Source of the DNA: Glutamicibacter uratoxydans
GTDB lineage: Bacteria > Actinomycetota > Actinomycetes > Actinomycetales > Micrococcaceae
DNA length: 63,731 bases
NCBI RefSeq assembly: GCF_006539925.1
Contig: NZ_BJNY01000020.1
Location: 1 to 63,731 of the forward strand
Direction: 5' to 3'
Below are positions 61,819-63,731 of the stretch, piece by piece (within the stretch, counting starts at the first letter, position 1; each line of letters starts with the position of its first letter). The translations under genes were made by a program, and so were the position numbers. Below the pieces are notes generated by a model. The model was given only the letters and a program-made list of their open reading frames with translations, did not search any database and was not told where the DNA came from.

Positions 61819-63684
61819 ATGACGCAGAGTGACCAATCAATTGAAGACCTTGTTGGCGAGCTTCATACAGCCCGCCAGCGCAAACCAAAGAAATACAGCC
61901 TCAAGGGAACCGACCACTGGGTATTCGGCATCGCCGGCACCCTGGTTGTGGCATTTATTATCTGGGGATTCGCAAGCCCCGAAGGACTAGGCACAGTGGC
62001 CGATGCGGCACTTGGCTGGGTTATCACCAACACCGGCTGGCTGTTCGTCATCGCAGCCTCGGTATTCGCCATCTTTGCCATTGTTGTGGCCGCCAAAAAC
62101 TTCGGCCGCATCCCGCTGGGCAAGGACGGAGAAAAACCGCAGTTCAGCACCGTTTCATGGATTTCCATGATGTTTGCCACCGGCATGGGCATCGGCCTGG
62201 TGTTCTACGGCGTCGGCGAACCACTGTTCTTCTACATGTCCCCACCGCCTGGAACGGTCGACGGGCAGACCAGCGCCGCTTTGGGCACCGCCATGGGCAC
62301 CACGCTCTTCCACTGGACCCTCTACCCATGGGCCATGTACGCCATCGTCGGCCTGGGCATGGCCTATGGCAGCTTCCGGCTCGGCCGCCCGCAGCTGTTC
62401 TCCTCGATGTTTACGCCGATCTTTGGCGAGCGGGCCATCCACGGCTGGGGCGGACGAGTCATCAACATCCTCGCCATCTTGGCCACGCTCTTCGGCTCAG
62501 CCTGTTCGCTGGGCCTGGGTGCCCTGCAGATCGGCGGCGGCATCCAGGCCACCGGCATGATGCAGTCGGTGGGCTCGGGCATCCTAGTCATCATCATTGC
62601 GATCCTGACTGCAATGTTCGTCGCCTCGGCGGTGTCCGGCATTGAGCGCGGAATCCAGTGGCTGTCCAATACCAACATGGTGTTGGCGGTGGTGCTGGCA
62701 TTGATCATCTTCATCGGCGGCCCAACGCTGTTCATCTTGAACGTCATCCCCAATGCCATCGGCTCCTTCATCGGGGACCTTCCGCAGATGGCTTCGCGCA
62801 CCGCCGCCGCCGGCGATGATGCTATGTCCTCGTGGCTTTCGTCCTGGACCGTGTTCTACTGGGCCTGGTGGGTTTCATGGACCCCGTTCGTCGGCCTGTT
62901 CATTGCGCGCATCTCCCGAGGCCGCACCATCCGCCAGTTCGTCACCGGCGTGCTGCTGGTGCCTTCGACCGTGACCCTGCTCTGGTTCGCGATCTTCGGC
63001 GGCGGCGCCATCGGCCTGCAGGAGCGGGCCGAAAAGGCCGGAGACACCGCCGGGCAGCTGGCAAAAATGGTCGACGGGGCACCGGACATCAACTTCGACC
63101 TGATCCTCTTCGACCTGCTGGACCACATGCCGGTACCCGGTTGGGTTTCCGTGGTGCTGATGGTCGTCACGGTCCTGCTGATTGCGATCTTCTTCGTCAC
63201 CGGCGCCGATTCGGCCTCCATCGTGATGGGCGCACTGAGCGAAAAGGGCGCCGAAGAGCCGACCAAGAAGTCGATCATCTTCTGGGGCGTTGCCACCGGC
63301 GCCGTCGCTGCGGTGATGCTGCTGGCCGGCGGCGACCACCCTGCCGAGGCGCTCAACGGCCTGAAGAACATCACCATTGTCTCCGCGCTGCCGTTCGTGA
63401 TCGTGATGCTGCTGCTGTGCGTGGCGATCTGGAAGGACTTGAGCAAGGATCCGCTGGTGCTGCGCAGTAACGTAGCCCGCGAGGTGCTTGAAAAGTCGGT
63501 GTCCCTCGGCGTGGAAGAGCATGAGGGCAGCGCATTCAGCCTGATGACCACCGAAATTCCGCTGGTGAAGGCAGAAGACTCGGAGCACGCTCCCAAGATC
63601 TTCTCCGAGGACCCTTCGATCATCATTGAAACCGAGAAGCTGGAGGAGAAGCAGGAAAAGCCTGCGGACCCTTCTGCCAGCTAG
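61819..63684 (+). CDS. BCCT family transporter (betaine/carnitine/choline type)
   Basis: The 621-residue transporter has twelve membrane helices with a charged N-terminal tail and a long acidic C-terminal tail of about 75 residues, which in BetP-like proteins senses osmotic stress. Family motifs are MMFATGMGIGLVFYGVGEP (helix 3 substrate/sodium region), FHWTLYPWAMYA and, in helix 8, FYWAWWVSWTPFVGLFIARI, with the Trp prism for trimethylammonium binding. It probably imports glycine betaine or a related solute with sodium. GAGGGAAG precedes ATG 61819. It is monocistronic in the window. Confidence 0.95.
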   Translation: MTQSDQSIEDLVGELHTARQRKPKKYSLKGTDHWVFGIAGTLVVAFIIWGFASPEGLGTVADAALGWVITNTGWLFVIAASVFAIFAIVVAAKNFGRIPLGKDGEKPQFSTVSWISMMFATGMGIGLVFYGVGEPLFFYMSPPPGTVDGQTSAALGTAMGTTLFHWTLYPWAMYAIVGLGMAYGSFRLGRPQLFSSMFTPIFGERAIHGWGGRVINILAILATLFGSACSLGLGALQIGGGIQATGMMQSVGSGILVIIIAILTAMFVASAVSGIERGIQWLSNTNMVLAVVLALIIFIGGPTLFILNVIPNAIGSFIGDLPQMASRTAAAGDDAMSSWLSSWTVFYWAWWVSWTPFVGLFIARISRGRTIRQFVTGVLLVPSTVTLLWFAIFGGGAIGLQERAEKAGDTAGQLAKMVDGAPDINFDLILFDLLDHMPVPGWVSVVLMVVTVLLIAIFFVTGADSASIVMGALSEKGAEEPTKKSIIFWGVATGAVAAVMLLAGGDHPAEALNGLKNITIVSALPFVIVMLLLCVAIWKDLSKDPLVLRSNVAREVLEKSVSLGVEEHEGSAFSLMTTEIPLVKAEDSEHAPKIFSEDPSIIIETEKLEEKQEKPADPSAS

Positions 63685-63731
63685 ATGCTCCCGCGAACCG
63701 CAGGTTTGCCACAGGGCGCCGCCTCAAAGCA

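Overview
The window is high-GC, densely coded chromosome from an actinobacterium. Gene content and order (class II fba followed by a DUF3151 gene, a furA-katG pair, S-box-controlled metY, leaderless-looking starts, a complete fructose PTS operon) best fit the Micrococcaceae (Arthrobacter/Glutamicibacter-like); the genus is inference. I see no rRNA, tRNA, CRISPR array, insertion sequence or prophage. The only clear accessory cassette is a Phd/RelE-type toxin-antitoxin pair near 16.3-17.2 kb.

Layout. 1-3.9 kb: low-complexity tail of a gene that begins outside the window, fba and DUF3151, then an unknown membrane protein and a YehR-like lipoprotein. 4.1-8.1 kb: a DUF4956/VTC-domain pair converging on a response regulator/histidine kinase/Asp-rich small protein operon. 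8.1-11.9 kb: an Lrp regulator divergent from kynureninase, an amino acid permease, and a small ORF with a 21-bp in-frame tandem repeat. 12.2-19.7 kb: thymidine kinase, TetR regulators (one with a striking operator array and a coupled EamA exporter), a MerR regulator, the toxin-antitoxin pair next to a gene with an altered 3' end, a ketopantoate reductase-like gene and an AraC/GyrI-like regulator. 20-27 kb: purA, an ankyrin protein, a solute:sodium symporter, and a two-gene AAA+ ATPase/TPR-membrane-protein module. 27-36 kb: Asp/Glu/hydantoin racemase with an MFS transporter, an exported amidohydrolase, a small acidic protein, an SRPBCC protein, a polysaccharide deacetylase lipoprotein, a second MFS transporter and an APC permease.

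36.3-42.2 kb is a compact operon fruR-fruK-fruA(IIABC)-ptsI-ptsH that holds a whole fructose phosphotransferase pathway. 42-50 kb combines a second deacetylase, two FecCD permeases divergent from an iron-siderophore binding protein (no ATPase here), metY with a SAM-I riboswitch plus a CoA-binding protein, a histidine phosphatase and a siderophore-interacting protein. 50-55 kb holds an ECF sigma factor translationally coupled to ogt and an RpiR-M20-DUF3100 operon whose transporter gene is broken by one in-frame amber codon. 55-58 kb is a nicotinamide salvage operon (PRPP synthetase-like, NAMPT, NrtR) headed by a 22-bp perfect palindrome. 58-64 kb is furA-katG and a BCCT transporter behind a long non-coding leader.

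Five convergent gene pairs share a CTAG tetranucleotide that supplies both stop codons, and several genes appear to be transcribed without a leader. The loci most worth follow-up are the AAA+/TPR pair, the NAD salvage operon with its palindrome, the VTC/two-component neighbourhood, the coupled sigma-Ogt pair and the interrupted DUF3100 transporter.
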